Assembly: GCA_030323885.1 (NCBI GenBank)
Contig: CM059199.1
Coordinates: 39,626,590-39,690,589 of the forward strand
Direction of reading: 5' to 3'
Origin: Branchipolynoe longqiensis
Lineage: Eukaryota > Annelida > Polychaeta > Phyllodocida > Polynoidae
Length of the DNA stretch: 64,000 nt
Shown: positions 1 to 11,665 of the stretch, piece by piece
Layout: each line of letters begins with the position of its first letter
Numbering within the stretch: position 1 is the stretch's first letter
Made by a program: the position numbers and the translations under genes
The notes under the pieces: model-generated
Seen by the model: the letters and a program-made list of their open reading frames with translations, nothing else
Database searches by the model: none
Told to the model about the DNA's origin: nothing

Positions 1-499
1 GTACATTGCTACTTACGTTTCATTTCGGTCCAAATGCCATTTGTCGCTTTTTGCACCTAAACACCTCAAATATCCACCAGTGAAATGTGCTCTTAGCAAA
101 TCAAGGCATGTAACAAAAACACCCATATGAAAATACTTGATTGTTAATGGCACTGTGGCAAGAACCAACATTGTGGGTAGCTTATATAACTGAGCAGTCT
201 CTGCGGAAACGGTATATTGGCTGGATCTCTCCGAGGAGATTGCATCAGACTTGAGGGGATTCAGTCTATGGCCGGTCGCCTGGTCTATTATTGATCACTC
301 AGCCACGGGTGATCAGGTGAAACTGATTACCTGATTCCATGGGGAAGCAGACTCTGCACAAACATTGATGCCAGCTTAACTGAACTTATTTGCGTGTTTT
401 TTTTATGGATATAATTTGTTTTGTTGGTGTGATTAGAATAGCAAGATGGTGTAGTATATATTAGCATATACCTACATTATGCCATTATGATATCAGTCT
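1..499. other. No gene seen
   Basis: AT-rich sequence without a credible open reading frame, tRNA-like box or recognisable repeat end. Nothing further can be supported. Confidence 0.6.
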
Positions 500-700
500 A
501 CACCAGCCCTACTCCATGATTATGACAATGTCTATGGGTGCGGGGTGAGGAGCCCTCCTGAATACATTACCCCAGCAGATGGGGCGACGTGCAACTAACT
601 CCAACATGGTGTCTATGGAGGAATAATAATATGCATATGTATCCCTAGAATTTATACTTGTACAATGCGTTATGCATCACATATATATATATATAGTTTA
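500..700 (+). repeat. Dispersed repeat R1 with AT-dinucleotide end
   Basis: The end of this stretch (TTATACTTGTACAATGCG then TTATGCATCA and an AT run) recurs almost unchanged at 62790-62840, and a related TAATGCTTATGCATCACATA lies near 1038-1057. The shared end next to an AT microsatellite suggests a short interspersed repeat whose 3' end seeds AT slippage. No coding capacity; class unknown. Confidence 0.5.
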
Positions 701-1606
701 CAATTATAGATCAAGTGGCGGCGAAGAACACCCTGTGGTGCTGGAAGTAAGCAATGGTTAGACCGCCTGTACGAGTAGTTGCTGACCAGCAGCAAATACA
801 GGCATAGCAATGTAATAAATAAATAAACAATAGTAATGACATTACTTTATGTCTTTATACATATATACTAAATTATGGGCGCGAATGACAGTGTTGAGCG
901 TCCGTGGTTAGGCAAGATGGCGATGGGGGCGCCAATGGTCACATGGGAGGGGGGTACTCCACACCAAATGATACAATGAATAGTGGTAAATAGAATAGTA
1001 ATAATAATAATAACTCCCTTCCGTGCCTTGATACCCGCATAATGCTTATGCATCACATATGTGAAACATAAAGTATATATCTACAGACATACATATAAAG
1101 GCTGTATATATATACACGCATCTATCGTGGATATGCTGGTGTAGATTGGGAGCAGAGGCCCCCCTGGTGTTATGGTTAGCCAGACTCTACTCCCTCCCCT
1201 GTGGTTGGGTTCGATTCCATCAGGTGGCACCTATGGGCCTCCCGAATCTCGGACTTCCGGCCCTTAACAGAAGCCCACTTTCCCCTCGGATGCTGCTTGG
1301 GTAACTTCTCCTGGATGTTTCCTTCTCAACCGTCATGCCTCTGCCTTGCTCATCACGGCACCTCATCTGACACATGCCGGAATCGTATTGTGGACCTTGT
1401 GGTTACCCTCACCAACCTCCTGTGAATGCTAAGTGTCAAAATAAGCAAGTAAGACGTTCAAGTAGGAAGAAGAAGGCAATGGCTGAACAGGATAAGCCTG
1501 TCAAGGCGGAGCATGTGTTGGTTGACAAGTTAGCACCACCTACAGCATGTGCGCGGTGCATTGGATGCGCATTTTAGAGGAGCGAATGCGAGTACTGGAA
1601 CAACGC
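701..1606. other. Intergenic; unassigned repeat scraps
   Basis: Contains a TAAATAAATAAA tail near 815-832 that looks like the 3' end of a retroposon, and a tRNA-like stretch at about 1165-1225 with a GGTTCGATTCC B-box-like word. A short open stretch at 1374-1577 is Cys- and basic-rich but matches nothing I recognise. No gene is supported. Confidence 0.4.
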
Positions 1607-1824
1607 AAGTGCCTAGCTTGGCATTCATATGATAGGACAAGGACTGGTTAGCAGTATATCAGGACAATGTGACCAAATGGGATGTTGGGTCATGGTGCCG
1701 GCGGCTGGGTCTCCCAGTGGGGCAGCACGATAAAGTCGACATGAGTGTGTACTGTCACAAGTCGTTACCTATACTGATATTACCTTATATGTTGCTAGGA
1801 CGTAAAACAACAACCACCCAACCG
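1607..1824 (+). mobile_element. SINE-A fragment (body and tail)
   Basis: Matches the body and 3' end of SINE-A (reference copy 46627-46970), including GGCAGCAC, CTGTCACAAGTCG and the terminal GGACGTAAAACAACAAC. The tRNA-like head is missing, so it is 5' truncated, as is usual for target-primed insertions. Confidence 0.8.
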
Positions 1825-1912
1825 TGCTGTGTTGCAGGTGAATCATTATATGTCTGCGCGACGCTGGGACCCGCTGCGGCACTGCATGCACTGACCGGGC
1901 TAAGTCACCTCA

Positions 1913-2199
1913 TGCCCCGGTCACATACACGTTAGTAAACGTAGTTGAACGTAGGTGAATGTATTGGAGGCTAACATGGGTCAAACGTGGTGTAAATATG
2001 TTAAACTATGTTGAAATATGTTAAGTTATGGCAGGTTTTGGTATGGAGAAATACGTTACAGTACAGATAAATAAGTTATGGTATGGAGAAATACGTTACG
2101 GTACAGATGCCAGTACGTTCAATTACGTTTAACTACATTCAACTATGTTAGCCTCCGCTACATTCACCTATGTCCACTAACGGCTATGTGACCAGGGCT
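1913..2199. mobile_element. TIR element, family T1 (MITE)
   Basis: A 287 bp non-coding element with imperfect inverted ends: TGCCCCGGTCACATA on the left, TATGTGACCAGGGCT on the right. It is flanked by TCA on both sides (1910-1912 and 2200-2202), a probable 3 bp target duplication. Both arms are tiled with words like GAACGTAGTT and their complements. A second copy is at 60913-61188. Superfamily unproven; the 3 bp duplication and end sequence are compatible with PIF/Harbinger. Confidence 0.75.
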
Positions 2200-2210
2200 T
2201 CATCCAAGTA

Positions 2211-2350
2211 TGCTAGAGTACGCTAGAGTATGGTAGAGTATGCTAGATTATGCTAGAATATGGTAGAGTATGCTAGAGTATGCTAGAGTATGCTAGAGTA
2301 TGCTATATTATGCTAGAGTAAGCTAGAGTATGCTAGAATACACTAGAGTA
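2211..2350. repeat. 10 bp minisatellite, unit TATGCTAGAG
   Basis: Fourteen head-to-tail copies of a 10 bp unit with single-base variants. It lies between the complete T1 element and a second T1 right end at 2460-2556, so it may be the expanded interior of a T1-like element. Confidence 0.9.
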
Positions 2351-2459
2351 TGTTAGCATCACGGATGTAAATTCAGCATCTATCATAGCACTCTTTTTGA
2401 ACATGTCCAAAGATTAAATCGGAACTCACGGCCCACCCACATTATCGCCAAGTTAGCAT

Positions 2460-2556
2460 GACGGAGAAGTATGGATGCAGGTACGTTCAACTGTGTTGAA
2501 CTAAGTTAGCCTCCAGTATGTTGAACTAGGTCCAGTAATGTGTATGTGACCGGGCG
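2460..2556. mobile_element. T1-family right-end fragment
   Basis: Words ACGTTCAACT and GTTAGCCTCC followed by GTATGTGACCGGGCG match the right arm of T1. No matching left arm is adjacent; with the minisatellite at 2211-2350 it may be one rearranged copy. Confidence 0.6.
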
Positions 2557-2917
2557 TTTAGACATTACACTCTGGTTGATTCCAAGGTGCATTGTGGTTG
2601 TGTCTTCCCTGAGAGCTGCCTTTTTATTATTAATATTTGTGTCACTCATCTGTTCTCTGCCCTCTCAGACAAGAAATTCACACCTGCTTGTTCAGTTAAT
2701 TGGTAGGGAGCTATGCCGAGCCAAGATATCAGGTCAACTACTTAGATGATCCTAATTACTTCGTCGATAATTGTCTTATATATATATGTATATATGTATA
2801 GATCGTTGGCAAAGAGTGACCTAAATAGGTTATTTGTTATGCAATTATAGCAGGATCGGTATGTTTGCCATCTGGCAAAAGAGTTACTAGCGATAAGTCT
2901 GAATGGCATTGTCTGAG
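2557..2917. other. No gene seen
   Basis: Contains a phrase resembling the SINE-B body (TGCCCTCTCAGACAAG near 2660) and a short TATATATGTA run near 2780. Too degraded to call as an element. Confidence 0.4.
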
Positions 2918-3262
2918 TTTTGTTTGTTTGTTGTTGTGTTATGTCCTAACAACATATGAGGTCATATCTGGACGGCTACAGACTTGTGACACTGCACACT
3001 CATGGTGACTTCACTGTGCTGCCTCACTGAGAGACCAGGCCACCGGCACCATGACCTGATATCCCACTCAGTCACATTATCCTGACATGTCCTTGTCATA
3101 TCCTATTAATGCCGAGTGCCTGGCTAGAAAGCAACAAGTATACATTTTTAAGTCATTGATTTGACTCGACCAGGGTTTGAATCGATGAACCCATTGGTTC
3201 GGATCCCCGATCTCCTAAAACAGGACACAGACACTCAACTCATCCGGCCATACCATGTGGTC
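2918..3262 (-). mobile_element. SINE-A, near full length
   Basis: Reverse-strand copy: the (TTTG)n tail complement at 2918-2935 is followed by the body and a tRNA-like head ending near TCATCCGGCCATACC. B-box-like sequence is recognisable but mutated. Confidence 0.8.
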
Positions 3263-3274
3263 TCCATTGTGTAA

Positions 3275-3994
3275 TACCCCTGTCACACTACCATGTAACG
3301 ATCCAACGTGAGCCTGACGTGATCACTTTTCGTCATTACGTTGCCGTACGTTTGGTTATGTTATGATGATGTCAGAATGACATTAGACTGACGTCGAGCT
3401 ACGTCACGTTAAGTTGTGTTACGTCGGCGCGCATCCATGTTTTGAACCTGTTCAAAACTTTCGAGGTGATGCGAACGTAAGGGTTTACGTTCGCCGTACA
3501 TTCTGTACATGTTCGGCGAACGTCAATGACGTTAAACGGACGTTAGTCAAACATTCATCACTACTTTCCACTACGTTCCACTCGTTGACCCACATTAAAG
3601 CCGGTGGAACCATCCATGCGGCGTAATGGGAACATCAGGAGAACGTCAGGAGAACATCAGAAGAATGTCAGGAGAACGTCAGGACAACGTCAGGAGAACG
3701 TCAGGAGAACGTACGTTCAGCGTTTTGCCAATGTATAATGATGTAAGTAATGTAAGGTAATGTAAAGCAATGTAGTTCCGGCGATGGAATAACATACATA
3801 ACGTTCCCTGAGCATAATTACGTTGTCCTCTCTCGTTGAATGATGCCATCACTACGCTTTACCGCCGTTACTCTCTCGTCCACTACACTCAACTTGTGCC
3901 CAAATTTGCATACTACGCCGAGAAGTTCAACGTTCTTCACGTTCTTCACGTTCTCCCTATGCTGACGTCATTATGTCGTAGTGTGACAGGGCCA
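3275..3994. mobile_element. TIR element, family T2 (ACGT-tiled MITE), copy 1
   Basis: A 720 bp non-coding element with ends TACCCCTGTCACAC and GTGTGACAGGGCCA, preceded by TAA and followed by TTA. The interior is packed with ACGT-containing words and a short tandem array of CAGGAGAACGT at about 3630-3710. Copies 2 and 3 are at 23618-24305 and 25709-26407 in inverted orientation. No transposase ORF, so non-autonomous; PIF/Harbinger is the best guess from the TWA target. Confidence 0.8.
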
Positions 3995-4065
3995 TTAGAG
4001 ATTCTTATTGTCTGTGTTATTTTAAATAAATACTGATATGGGCCACCGCTGTACCTTTAACTAAT

Positions 4066-4221
4066 TGCATTCATCAGGACAGGGCAAGGACTGGTGTGTT
4101 CAGTGTCAGGTTTCCCAGTGGGACAGCACTATAAAGTTGCCATGAGTGTCACAAGTCGGTACCGGTGCTGATATGACCTTAGATGTTGCTAGGACGTCAA
4201 ACAACAACAAACAAACAAAGC
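4066..4221 (+). mobile_element. SINE-A fragment (tail half)
   Basis: Matches the SINE-A body from CATCAGGACAGGGCAAGG through the 3' end with a (CAAA)n-like tail; an internal segment between the GTGTCAGG phrase and the CCCAGTGG phrase is deleted. Confidence 0.8.
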
Positions 4222-7200
4222 ATATATACATGAGGGAATATGACTCCATAATTCAAGAGTTTCGGTGCAAAAGCCCGTAAAACGGCAATCCAAAAATTCG
4301 AATTAAATAAAAGAGTGTGTACCTGAAGGTGATATTAATTCTCAATAATTCCACTTTTCTTGTGATGAAATGGCTACAGAGTAATGAACAAAACATCGGA
4401 ACGTGAAAAACTGAATAATTTGAAGGTTTGACTCTAAAGTGTATCCCCATTTTTGGATAAGTGTTTACATGGTTTTGCGCCTAAACTACTAATACATATA
4501 TATATATATATAATTTACGGTGGTTTGGCCTATCTTTGTCCACTGATATTGGAGGTGGTGGAGAAGAGTATCGCTGGGAGGGGCCGGTGCTAATTCCTGT
4601 AAATTAGGCTTCGCTTCGATATTATAGCCATTTAACAAGACAGATGCAAAGTATATATGCATTAATATAAGGATTCAACACTTCTAGGAATATCCCTGGA
4701 GAAACAAGGTTACCTTCAATAAGCTACGCATACCCCGACAATCAACTGGAACAAAGCTGGCATGTGCGTAGGTTGTGTCCCACCTGACTCAGGTGTAGTC
4801 ATAAAGCATTCATCGCAGTTTGGTGCTCCTTTGCTACTCTCAAATGCTGGTATAAACAGAGCCAATGTAAAGCATTTCAGTAGCCCTCCCCAACATTAAT
4901 TTGCATGTTTCGACGTCAAATACATCTAACGTTACCAGTTCAAAACACAAGTTACTTCGAATTAAATAAAGGAAGATTCTTTATATGAAGATGGGTCAAA
5001 GCTACAAAACTCATTAGAATAGAATGTAATTTGTGTAGGGTATTATGATTAGTTGTAGGTTATTGGTATTCCCAGGCGAAAGATGGCTGTTCTGGCTGTT
5101 ACTGCAAACACACTATAAAATAGGCATTCAGGCACCGCGCGCCCCGCACCCCGCGCTCCATCCCTCACGCCTCACACCTCACGCCCCACACCTCATGCCT
5201 CACTCCTCACACCTCCAGCTTCATGCCCCGCGCCATACCATCCGCGCCCCGCGCCCCGCTCCCCGCGCCATGTGCCATGCGCCATGCGCCACATGCCACG
5301 CGCCGGCTGGTCACCATAGAGCAAATAGACATGGTCCTTTGACTCAACTCTCCTCATTTCTCTTTCCTATGCTCTCCCCTTTTTTTTTCTCCCAGGCTTA
5401 CTTCTCCCCCTGATCAAGGGGATTGTTTGCTTGTGTGGGGCCCTCTTGTGTGGGTTTCTCTCACTTTGTTCTTGTTGCTGGACCCGCTGGACCCACCTTT
5501 ACCCGTCCCTTCCTTGTAAACCCTTGCCGCTGTCTGCTGGATACAAGTGCTGTGCTACTGGCGGACCGGAGTGATTCGGGGCAACCCCAACGACTCGTCG
5601 TTTAATCGTTGTAAGGACATCACCCAGCTTCTACAACCAAAGATCAATCTTCAACCAAAGATTGGGCCGATTTATCGGCACCTCTCTATAATGCTGCAGT
5701 TCTGCAGCCGGTAACCGTCGTAAGGTTACAAATACCCCAGAATTCAACTCAAGTCACTACGCGTGCTACACTCCACACACACCACAAACACCCCTCAAGA
5801 ACCCCATTAGTGAATCGGAGCCAGTCACCTCTGACACAAAAGGTGATTGTTGCAGTTCCTTAATGTCCCACCAGGGTTTTACCCATCGATCCAGCACTCC
5901 ACACGCTGCCCCTAAAGCTGAGCGGGGCAGTTTGATGACTCAATCCAACACACCGCCATCAGTGTGAGTTTCTGGTTGAATCCACCAGAGGGCGCAATGA
6001 TTGCACATTAGAAGGTGCAGTCATGTGGCATTGCAAGGCGCTCAATCCACCAGCTATCAATACATAACAAGTGTATCTAACTCCATACTGACCTACGAAA
6101 AAGTTACTTTGCCAACTTCGCTGAAGAGTTGTCATTTTAGGCTAATGACAGTTTGAGCCATTGTAAGGATGACGGAATTGAGTAGGGTTTTGTGACATGT
6201 CACCACTCGAGTATACCTATATTATTTGAGCAGGGTTGCCAAGCTGGCATGATTATAGATTGCTCTACCTCTAGAATTCCTAAGTCTTAAGTAATATCCA
6301 TCTGATTTTTGTCAATAACAGTTCAAATATTCCCTGCTTTAGAAGTTTAGGTAATGTTTTAAAGTTATCATAATGTAGTAGTCTGTACATGAGCCCCACT
6401 ACCACGCAGTGGCGGCAGACACTACGCCGCACACCTACGCACTTACACTGAACTGCACTAGGTGGTGGCATGCTAGCCACCGGGGAGAGCCCCAACTGGG
6501 CTGCCCCCTACTGCATGTGGCTAGCACACCCCCCACCCACCTTTTGAGGTGACGGAGGAACTGGCAAGTTAGGGGGCGGGTCAGTTGACTGTTGACGCCA
6601 TGGAGAGCATATAGGTTTTGCTAATAAACCAGTTGGAAGTGTACTGTACTAAATGTTGGTGTTCTTCTGTGAGTGCGTGGCAGTGTGGAAGACCGTGGCC
6701 CATCACACTTACTTATAAAATATGCTTAAATATCACAATACAATATTTGTATGCATATCTTAGTTATGCCCGTGGAGATCATGATAAAAAGCAAGTAGGC
6801 TTGGTCCTCATGGTGTTAACTGTGAGAACACACTACCTTATTTAAAAGAAAGATGTGCAAGCCTATTCAGAGGGTTGATTTTATTTAGTGGTGTTAGTTG
6901 GGTGTTAACGTAAATTCGGACAGCTGACGTGGATCATTATATGTGCTTGTGAGAATAAAAATAAATTGGTCATGTTCAGGGCCAGCAATCCGACTACTTC
7001 ATATTTGTGATCGATGGAGAATCGATGTGCACTATTACAATAATTACTACTACAGGTAATTTATATTTAAGGATACTTTGCACCCTGTCAAAACCACTGC
7101 ATGCATGGTTGGACTGGTAATCCACCTAGTGGGCAGAAGGGATACTCAGAGGTAATTGTCATTCAATCCACGGGTCGTCCCCGGTTTATTGCCACCGGTA

Positions 7201-7654
7201 GAAGTAACCTATCACTGCAGACCCAGATACTGACATAACTGAGGGTAGATCTACCTGTGGTTGGATTGCTTCACTACCTTTATAGCACAGTTCTATATCA
7301 CAGTCATGGTGATATTCCTATTCACTGATGAGAGTCCTTGCAATGTGGTAATGGGGTTTATCTATCTGATATAATATACCTGCTTTAGAAGTTAATTTTG
7401 GCAGGGTGCAGGTGCTTTCCTAGCTCTGAGTCCCCGGCACTGACATCAAATGAACGCCCTACGGTCATGCCACACAATTCACATATTAATTATTGATTTC
7501 CAAACAGGGAATTTCGCCTGTCGTCCTCGCTATATTCATACTAGAATGGGTCCTCAAGGCAGTTTTGTGTATGTCAATACACACAGCCCCCAGCTTAGCC
7601 CACTCATGATATCAATAGAGAAAACACCTGGGTTAGGTTCAGATATCATTTTGT
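4222..7654. other. Long stretch without a supported gene
   Basis: Includes a C-rich low-complexity tract at 5130-5305 built from CCTCACACC and CGCGCCCCGC-like words, which creates a proline/histidine-rich open frame that I regard as an artefact. Near 5520-5560 a short frame encodes CRCLLDTSAV, loosely like a retroelement protease motif, but nothing around it supports a pol gene. A phrase related to repeat R2 occurs at 4890-4925. Otherwise unassigned. Confidence 0.5.
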
Positions 7655-7770
7655 AAAAGATGCATTCGAAGAGCTCTGTTCCAAAACCTGATAAGCGCCA
7701 ATCCAAAAAGTGGTGTTTGCAATGCCAATACCAAGTTTGTAGATCGTGTTTTGGAAAAGAGGTCTTCATA
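7655..7770. repeat. Single arm of the foldback family
   Basis: Shares TTTGCAATGCCAATACCA, CCAAAACCTGA and AAAAGAGGTCTTCATA with the arms of the foldback element at 7918-8155, but only one arm is present. Confidence 0.65.
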
Positions 7771-7917
7771 GGGGGTATATAGGCGATAACGGCTAGATGC
7801 AGCTGGCATACAGCGCTTAGAGCCCCTCACATGTAGCACCAGTGTGGCCAATACTGTAACTACACAGGGCCAGTTAGATAGGATACAGTGAATATACTAT
7901 TACATAGGGAACTGAAG

Positions 7918-8155
7918 CTTTTTTCCAAAACATGAAAAGCCCCAATAATAAAAATGGGTTTGCAATGCCAATACCATGTTTGTGGATTGTGTTTTGCAAA
8001 AAAGGTCTTCGTATATAAAGAGGTCTTCATATATATATATATTATATATATGAAGACCTCTTTTCCAAAACATGATCTACAAACTTACCAGTGGCATTGC
8101 AAACCGATTTTTTCGATTGGCGCTCATCGCATTCTGGAAAAGAGTTCTTCATTTA
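7918..8155. mobile_element. Foldback element with AT core
   Basis: Two arms of about 115 bp are imperfect reverse complements: left has CCAAAACATG and GGTTTGCAATGCCA, right has their complements. The centre at about 8022-8062 is a perfect hairpin GAGGTCTTCATATATA and complement around an AT run. This is the structure of a foldback MITE or of an inverted insertion pair. No ORF. Confidence 0.75.
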
Positions 8156-8267
8156 CAGCTAACTAGAAGGAACCACCATTCCGATAATAACCAAACTGTT
8201 AATATCATTGTGCGTCCTACCAGTAGTAGAGTGAGGATCGACTTATCGACATAAGCAATTTAAAAAA

Positions 8268-8382
8268 ACTTACATTTCCAGGAGGAGGAGTGTAGGAGCC
8301 TGCACTCTGCCCTCTCAGACAAGGAGCCACATCGACAGATATCTGGGCAATGGGTGATTGCATCAGGGAGCCTAGGTCGTGT
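8268..8382 (+). mobile_element. SINE-B, 5' portion
   Basis: Matches SINE-B from the CTTACATTTCCAGG leader through CTCTCAGACAAGGAGCC to the start of the tRNA-like segment (AGGGAGCCTAGGTCGTGTAAC). It stops where the (AAT)n tail of the neighbouring LINE begins, so the LINE end abuts or interrupted it. Confidence 0.75.
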
Positions 8383-8649
8383 AACAATAATAATAATAAT
8401 AATAATAATAAAATATTTATTTCCACATGATCAATGTAGACACAAGTTGATATTTATATCAGTAATTTTGATCACATGAAAAAGGAGAAAGCAGAAGTAC
8501 AATGCTTATGAGGTGCTTTCCCCATTTAAAAATAACTCAGATACATTGCTTATACCATAGAAATAAGAAAAAGAAAAGGAAAAGTTAAAAGCATATCAAC
8601 ATTACCCTCAATACTGCAAAATACATCTCAATATTTATGTACTAGACTA

Positions 8650-10240
8650 CTATGTGTTTTCCCTCTGATAAAGCTTAAATATTTTCTTTTTATACATTTG
8701 TTGAAACACATAGATGTTCTTTGAACATTTGATATTATCGTCAAGTGAATTCCATATCTTTATACCACATATAGATATACATTGAGATTTTAAAGTTGTT
8801 CTTGCAAATACTTGTCTTAGGTTGTTACTTTGCCTTGTATCATGGCTACTATCTGAACTTATTTTGAATAAAGACTGTCGATTTGTTGGCAGTACCCCTT
8901 TGTTTGCATTGTAAATTATCATACTAGATTTGATCTTAACCAAGTCTATTAATTTTAATACATGAAGATCAAAGAACAGCTTATTAGTGTGCTCTCGATA
9001 TCCAAAGTTGCAAACAATTCTCACTGCTTTCTTCTGCAGCAAATAAATACACTCCATAATTGTTTTATAGGTATTTCCCCATACTTCACAACAATACAAT
9101 ACATAAGGCAGAAATAATGAATAATACAATATGAAGCATGCATTTTTGCGAAGTACATATTTTGCCTTGTGCATAATTGCAATAGTTTTGGACAATTTAG
9201 ATTTAATCATACGCTTTTTCCAATTAAGTTTATGATCTATTAGCACCCCTAGAAATTTACTGACATAAACCATTTCGATATCCATATCATTTATAGGTAC
9301 AGTAACGTTAGATTGTTTTTTATGATTACTAAACACCATGAAATTTGTTTTTGCTAGATTAAGTGATAACTTGTTTGTTGCAAACCATATATTCAATTTA
9401 ATAAGTTCTTTGCTTATATCGGTGCCAAGTTGAACTGGGTCATTTCCTGACCTAAAGATAGTAGTGTCATCAGCAAATAGAATGAATTTAAGAAGGGAAG
9501 TCACATTACAAATATCATTTATATATAAACTGAATAACTTAGGTCCCAGAATTGAGCCCTGATGGACTCCACATACCACATTTGATAAGTCTGAGTCCTC
9601 TTCATCAAAATTTACATATTGGTGTCTATTTTGTAGATAACTAGTAAGCCAGTTATTGGCAATTCCTCTGATACCATACTGATTTAATTTTGTTAATAAC
9701 AAATTATGGTCAATTGTGTCGAATGCTTTTTAAGGTCAATAAATACACCAATAGTACTTCTTTTTTTGTCCACAGCTGAGGTAATTTCTTCTGTCAGTTC
9801 TAATAATGCCAATGATGTAGACATTTTAGATCTGAAACCATATTGACTGCTACATAAGGTATCATGTTTATCAATAAGTGCTTCCAGTCTACTATTGAAC
9901 AGTTTTTCTAATATTTTTGAAAACTGTGAATTACTTTAGCGACTTTCATTTTATTTTGAAAAACTCCATTCTTAAAGGAGCTGTTACATATATAGGTAAA
10001 TGGTTTGACAATGTAATATATTACTTGTTTAATGATGCTCATATCTATGTTATCATATCCTGTTGACTTTTTGGTCTTACAATTATTGACCACTTTAATG
10101 ATCTCATTCTCCTCTACCCCTGCTAAAAACATTGATTTAGGATTTTGTGTTTTTAAGAAGTCCAGTACATCTACATTTTTGTTATGCACTTTAATATTTT
10201 TTGCTAAATTTGGGCCTACATTGACAAAGAAGTCATTAAA
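8650..10240 (-). pseudogene. LINE reverse transcriptase domain, broken
   Basis: Would copy LINE RNA into the target site. The longest frame (8650-9702) starts inside the RT palm and holds HQGSILGP (residues 47-54) and the catalytic FADD (76-79), followed by the thumb and a conserved C-terminal region ending YQRENT. Upstream frames continue to about 10240 with KKSTGYDNIDMSIIK (fingers). Lesions: a 1-base frame change near 9730 just before the motif A region (FIDLKK readable in the upstream frame); a deletion near 9930 removing the usual block after AKVI; and a frame change near 10230. It is therefore a dead copy. Homology is clear from motif order. Confidence 0.88.
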
Positions 10241-11415
10241 CCATTTGCTATGGCCTTTTTATTTGTAATAGTTTTTCCATTTCACTTATCCTTATTTGGG
10301 TAAGGAGAATGTTGTTGTCTTATCCTTATAACAGTATTTAGTATTTTCCAAGTTCCTTTTATGTTATTTCTTTGTTGAGCCAATAGCTTATTATAAGAGC
10401 TTTTTTCACTATCTCTTAGAATTGATGTCAATTTATTTGTATATGTTTTATACTTGTTTTCAGCAGTCTTTGTTCTGCATCGTAGATACTTTCTGTATAA
10501 GTTGTTAGTTTTTTTACATGCATTACGAAGACCATTAGTAATCCATGGTTTTGCTTTGTTACTGAAGTCTTTAGCACACACTTTTTTGATCGGGCAATAT
10601 TTATTATATAGGTCGACAAATGTTTTTATAAAATTACCAGAAGCACTATTTACAGCATTTGTATCCATGACACCATTCCAATCTTGTAATAATAGATCAT
10701 TTTTCAATGCAGCAATACAATTTTCATCTGATTTTCTCGTAAGGGTATATTTCTTATTAGAAGTTCTATTTATATCTAAATATTTACATATGGCAAATAT
10801 AGGTAAATGGTCACTGATGTCACTTATAAGTAATCCACTGCTAATGTTGTGATCCAGTTCATTAGTGAATATGTTGTCAATTAGGGTAGCACTGTGGTCT
10901 GTTATCCTAGTTGCTTCAGTTATTAATGGATACAGTGCTACACTGAACATCATGTCCACAAATGTTGTCGTTCCTTTATTATCATTATATTTTAGAAGGT
11001 CAATATTAAGATCACCGCACAGAAAGAGTGATTTTCTTTTATTTACATGTTTTATTATCATTTCAATTTGGTCAATGAAGGTTTCTAAATCTGAGCCTGG
11101 TGTTCTATATGTACAATTAACAATCACATTTCTTCTGTTATTAATACAGAGTTCAACCGAGATGCTAGCCATTATGTCATTAACAGTCAAAGACATAACA
11201 TTGATGACCTTATAATCTATGGAATTATGTACATATATAGCAACTCCACCTCCTTTTCGATTTACTCTTGCAATATGATTCAATGTATTGTCCTCTAGTT
11301 TTAGTAGGGTCTCTTTACTGTCCTTCAGTTCTAGCCATGTTTCTGATATTGCAATAATGTCAAAATTAATACTTATTTCATTTAATAGATTCTCAATTTT
11401 GTAATGCTGGAATAA
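10241..11415 (-). pseudogene. LINE AP-endonuclease domain, truncated
   Basis: Endonuclease that nicks target DNA for target-primed reverse transcription. Open frame 10282-11283, with the same frame continuing upstream to about 11415 (IIAISETW readable near 11345). Seen motifs: GGGVAIYVH (residues 11-19), CTYRTPGS (57-64), CGDLNIDLL (89-97) and the catalytic-type SDHLPIF (157-163). The N-terminal active-site segment is missing because the element is truncated, and a TGA stop at 10282-10284 separates this frame from the following linker. Non-functional. Confidence 0.88.
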
Positions 11416-11454
11416 GACACAGAAAAAAAGGCAGGCAAATTACATAAGTAAGAC

Positions 11455-11665
11455 TTGATGTGGTAGTCTGCATTAACATTTCAGCCAATGAGTCACACAG
11501 ACAGGTAGGTAGGTGGTGATACGGTGAGGGCATAAGGGAGCCTAGGTACTGTAATGATTAGTATGCTAGCCCTGGAATCCCAAGAAATGTGGAGATGATT
11601 CCTGCTGAAGGAACAATATGTTCCATTTCCACAACCCCTGTGAGAATATGCATACAATTGTTGTT
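11455..11665 (+). mobile_element. SINE-B copy
   Basis: GTAGTCTGCATTAACATTTC, GAGTCACACAGACAGGTAGG, then GGGAGCCTAGGTACTGTAAT matches SINE-B; the B box is degraded (GAGATGATTCCTGC). It lies immediately 5' of the truncated LINE start, so SINE-B sequence flanks both LINE ends. Confidence 0.75.

Larger units (their letters stand above)
8384..11415 (-). mobile_element. Non-LTR retrotransposon, endonuclease/RT type, 5' truncated
   Basis: About 3 kb. Read on the minus strand it holds an AP-like endonuclease, an RT domain, a short 3' UTR with AATAAA and an (ATT)n tail (8384-8411). ORF1 and the first endonuclease motif are absent, showing 5' truncation. Motif order and the C-terminal region (EVWGNTYKT, KKAVRIV, WNSLDD) place it in the broad CR1/Jockey assemblage; I cannot fix the clade. 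Inactivating lesions are listed under the two coding parts. Confidence 0.92.

Noticed and set aside
1374..1577. Cys/Lys-rich 67-residue frame as a possible LINE ORF1 or gag piece
   Set aside because: CGPCGYP and ACARC are suggestive of zinc-binding, but the frame is short, isolated and unmatched.
2211..2350. CRISPR-like array; also considered for 43132-44992 and 59990-60497
   Set aside because: Units are directly tandem without unique spacers, there are no cas-like genes, and the DNA is clearly eukaryotic.
5045..5413. 122-residue frame rich in His, Pro and Ala
   Set aside because: Driven by the CCTCACACC low-complexity tract; no family resemblance.
5423..5605. Retroviral-like protease suggested by CRCLLDTSAV
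   Set aside because: Only a few residues match, Gly after DT/S is missing, and there is no gag or RT nearby.
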